A DNA stretch of 64,000 nt from Caulifigura coniformis (GTDB taxonomy: Bacteria; Planctomycetota; Planctomycetia; Planctomycetales; Planctomycetaceae), in NCBI RefSeq assembly GCF_007745175.1, contig NZ_CP036271.1, positions 5,282,314 through 5,346,313 on the forward strand. Direction: 5' to 3'. Numbering within the stretch: position 1 is the stretch's first letter; each line of letters begins with the position of its first letter. The notes under the pieces are model-generated. The model was not told the DNA's origin, made no database searches, and saw only the letters and a list, made by a program, of their open reading frames with translations. Positions 63,963 to 64,000 of this stretch are shown piece after piece. Position numbers and translations under genes: made by a program.

Positions 63963-64000
63963 TTACAGCTTGCCGATGCGGGAGATCAGGTCGGCCGTCC
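63963..64000 (-). CDS. C-terminal end of a probable glyceraldehyde-3-phosphate dehydrogenase
   Basis: Only the last 11 codons plus part of one are visible: TADLISRIGKL then a TAA stop. This resembles the end of GAPDH (an NEWGYSxR segment normally precedes the VDLI-type helix), with an Arg-compatible partial codon before it. The rest is outside the window, so the assignment is tentative. It faces the pseudo-receiver gene across a bidirectional terminator. Confidence 0.45.
   Translation of the reverse strand, partial: TADLISRIGKL

Noticed and set aside
1-64000. CRISPR array, tRNA, rRNA, prophage or insertion sequence
   Set aside because: I found no regularly spaced direct repeats, no tRNA-like cloverleaf in the intergenic gaps and no transposase or integrase frame. 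Detection by eye is limited, so a tRNA scan would be decisive.

Overview
The window looks like a stretch of chromosome from a GC-rich, flagellated member of the Planctomycetes, most likely a Planctomycetaceae-type lineage. This is inference from gene content: an FlgI-domain lipoprotein carrying HEAT repeats, a Pkn-type Ser/Thr kinase, a CxPSR sulfatase, a DUF1207 protein, an MfnB homologue (methanopterin-type C1 metabolism), a secreted Gly/Tyr/Cys-rich protein, scattered single-gene biosynthetic loci, and Lnt/KdsA/MsbA/RseP proteins that imply a Gram-negative envelope. There is no CRISPR array, prophage, transposase, rRNA or recognisable tRNA. Nearly all of the sequence is ordinary single-copy chromosomal coding DNA.

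Region 1-10.7 kb is one minus-strand flagellar cluster, read right to left: flgB, flgC, fliE, fliF, fliG, fliH, fliI, fliJ, a MotE-like gene, fliQ, fliR, flhB, then a DUF2339 membrane protein that runs off the left edge. Most junctions overlap by 1-4 bases, so it is probably a single transcript. Divergent from it (10.9-13.2 kb) are a PilZ protein and an HDOD-GGDEF diguanylate cyclase, a plausible c-di-GMP control module for motility.

Region 13.2-26.1 kb holds apt, a transmembrane Ser/Thr kinase and a PDZ protein on the minus strand. It continues with the FlgI-like/HEAT lipoprotein plus smc on the plus strand, and dxr-rseP (isoprenoid synthesis and intramembrane proteolysis) on the minus strand with a TTG start for rseP. 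Region 26.4-31.7 kb has an ECF sigma factor coupled to a four-helix membrane protein, then kdsA, lnt and moeA. Region 31.8-37.8 kb has a lipoprotein, nuoK-nuoL-nuoM without nuoJ or nuoN, and a PH-like membrane protein.

Region 37.8-49.8 kb is a mosaic of single genes: mfnB-like, rplS with promoter and terminator, a MoaD/ThiS-like carrier, an M50 protease, murG, trpD, a rhodanese, a Flp-like pilin, DinB, DUF1207, trpE, a DUF455 ferritin-like protein and a zinc-ribbon protein. Region 50-64 kb has a Tat-exported phosphoesterase, OsmC, a secreted Gly/Cys-rich protein with a good promoter and terminator, and an MsbA-like exporter translationally coupled to an ELM1-family protein. It ends with the larE-opgC-sulfatase operon, kamA, a composite palindromic repeat, an alpha/beta hydrolase whose last residues are encoded by that repeat, a pseudo-receiver protein, and the C-terminal end of what is probably gap.

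I do not see a clear new multi-gene defence or biosynthetic system. The most interesting items are the FlgI-HEAT lipoprotein next to smc, the inverted palindromic element at 61.9-62.07 kb, the MsbA/ELM1 pair, the enlarged multi-PDZ RseP, the ECF sigma/four-helix pair and the larE-opgC-sulfatase operon.
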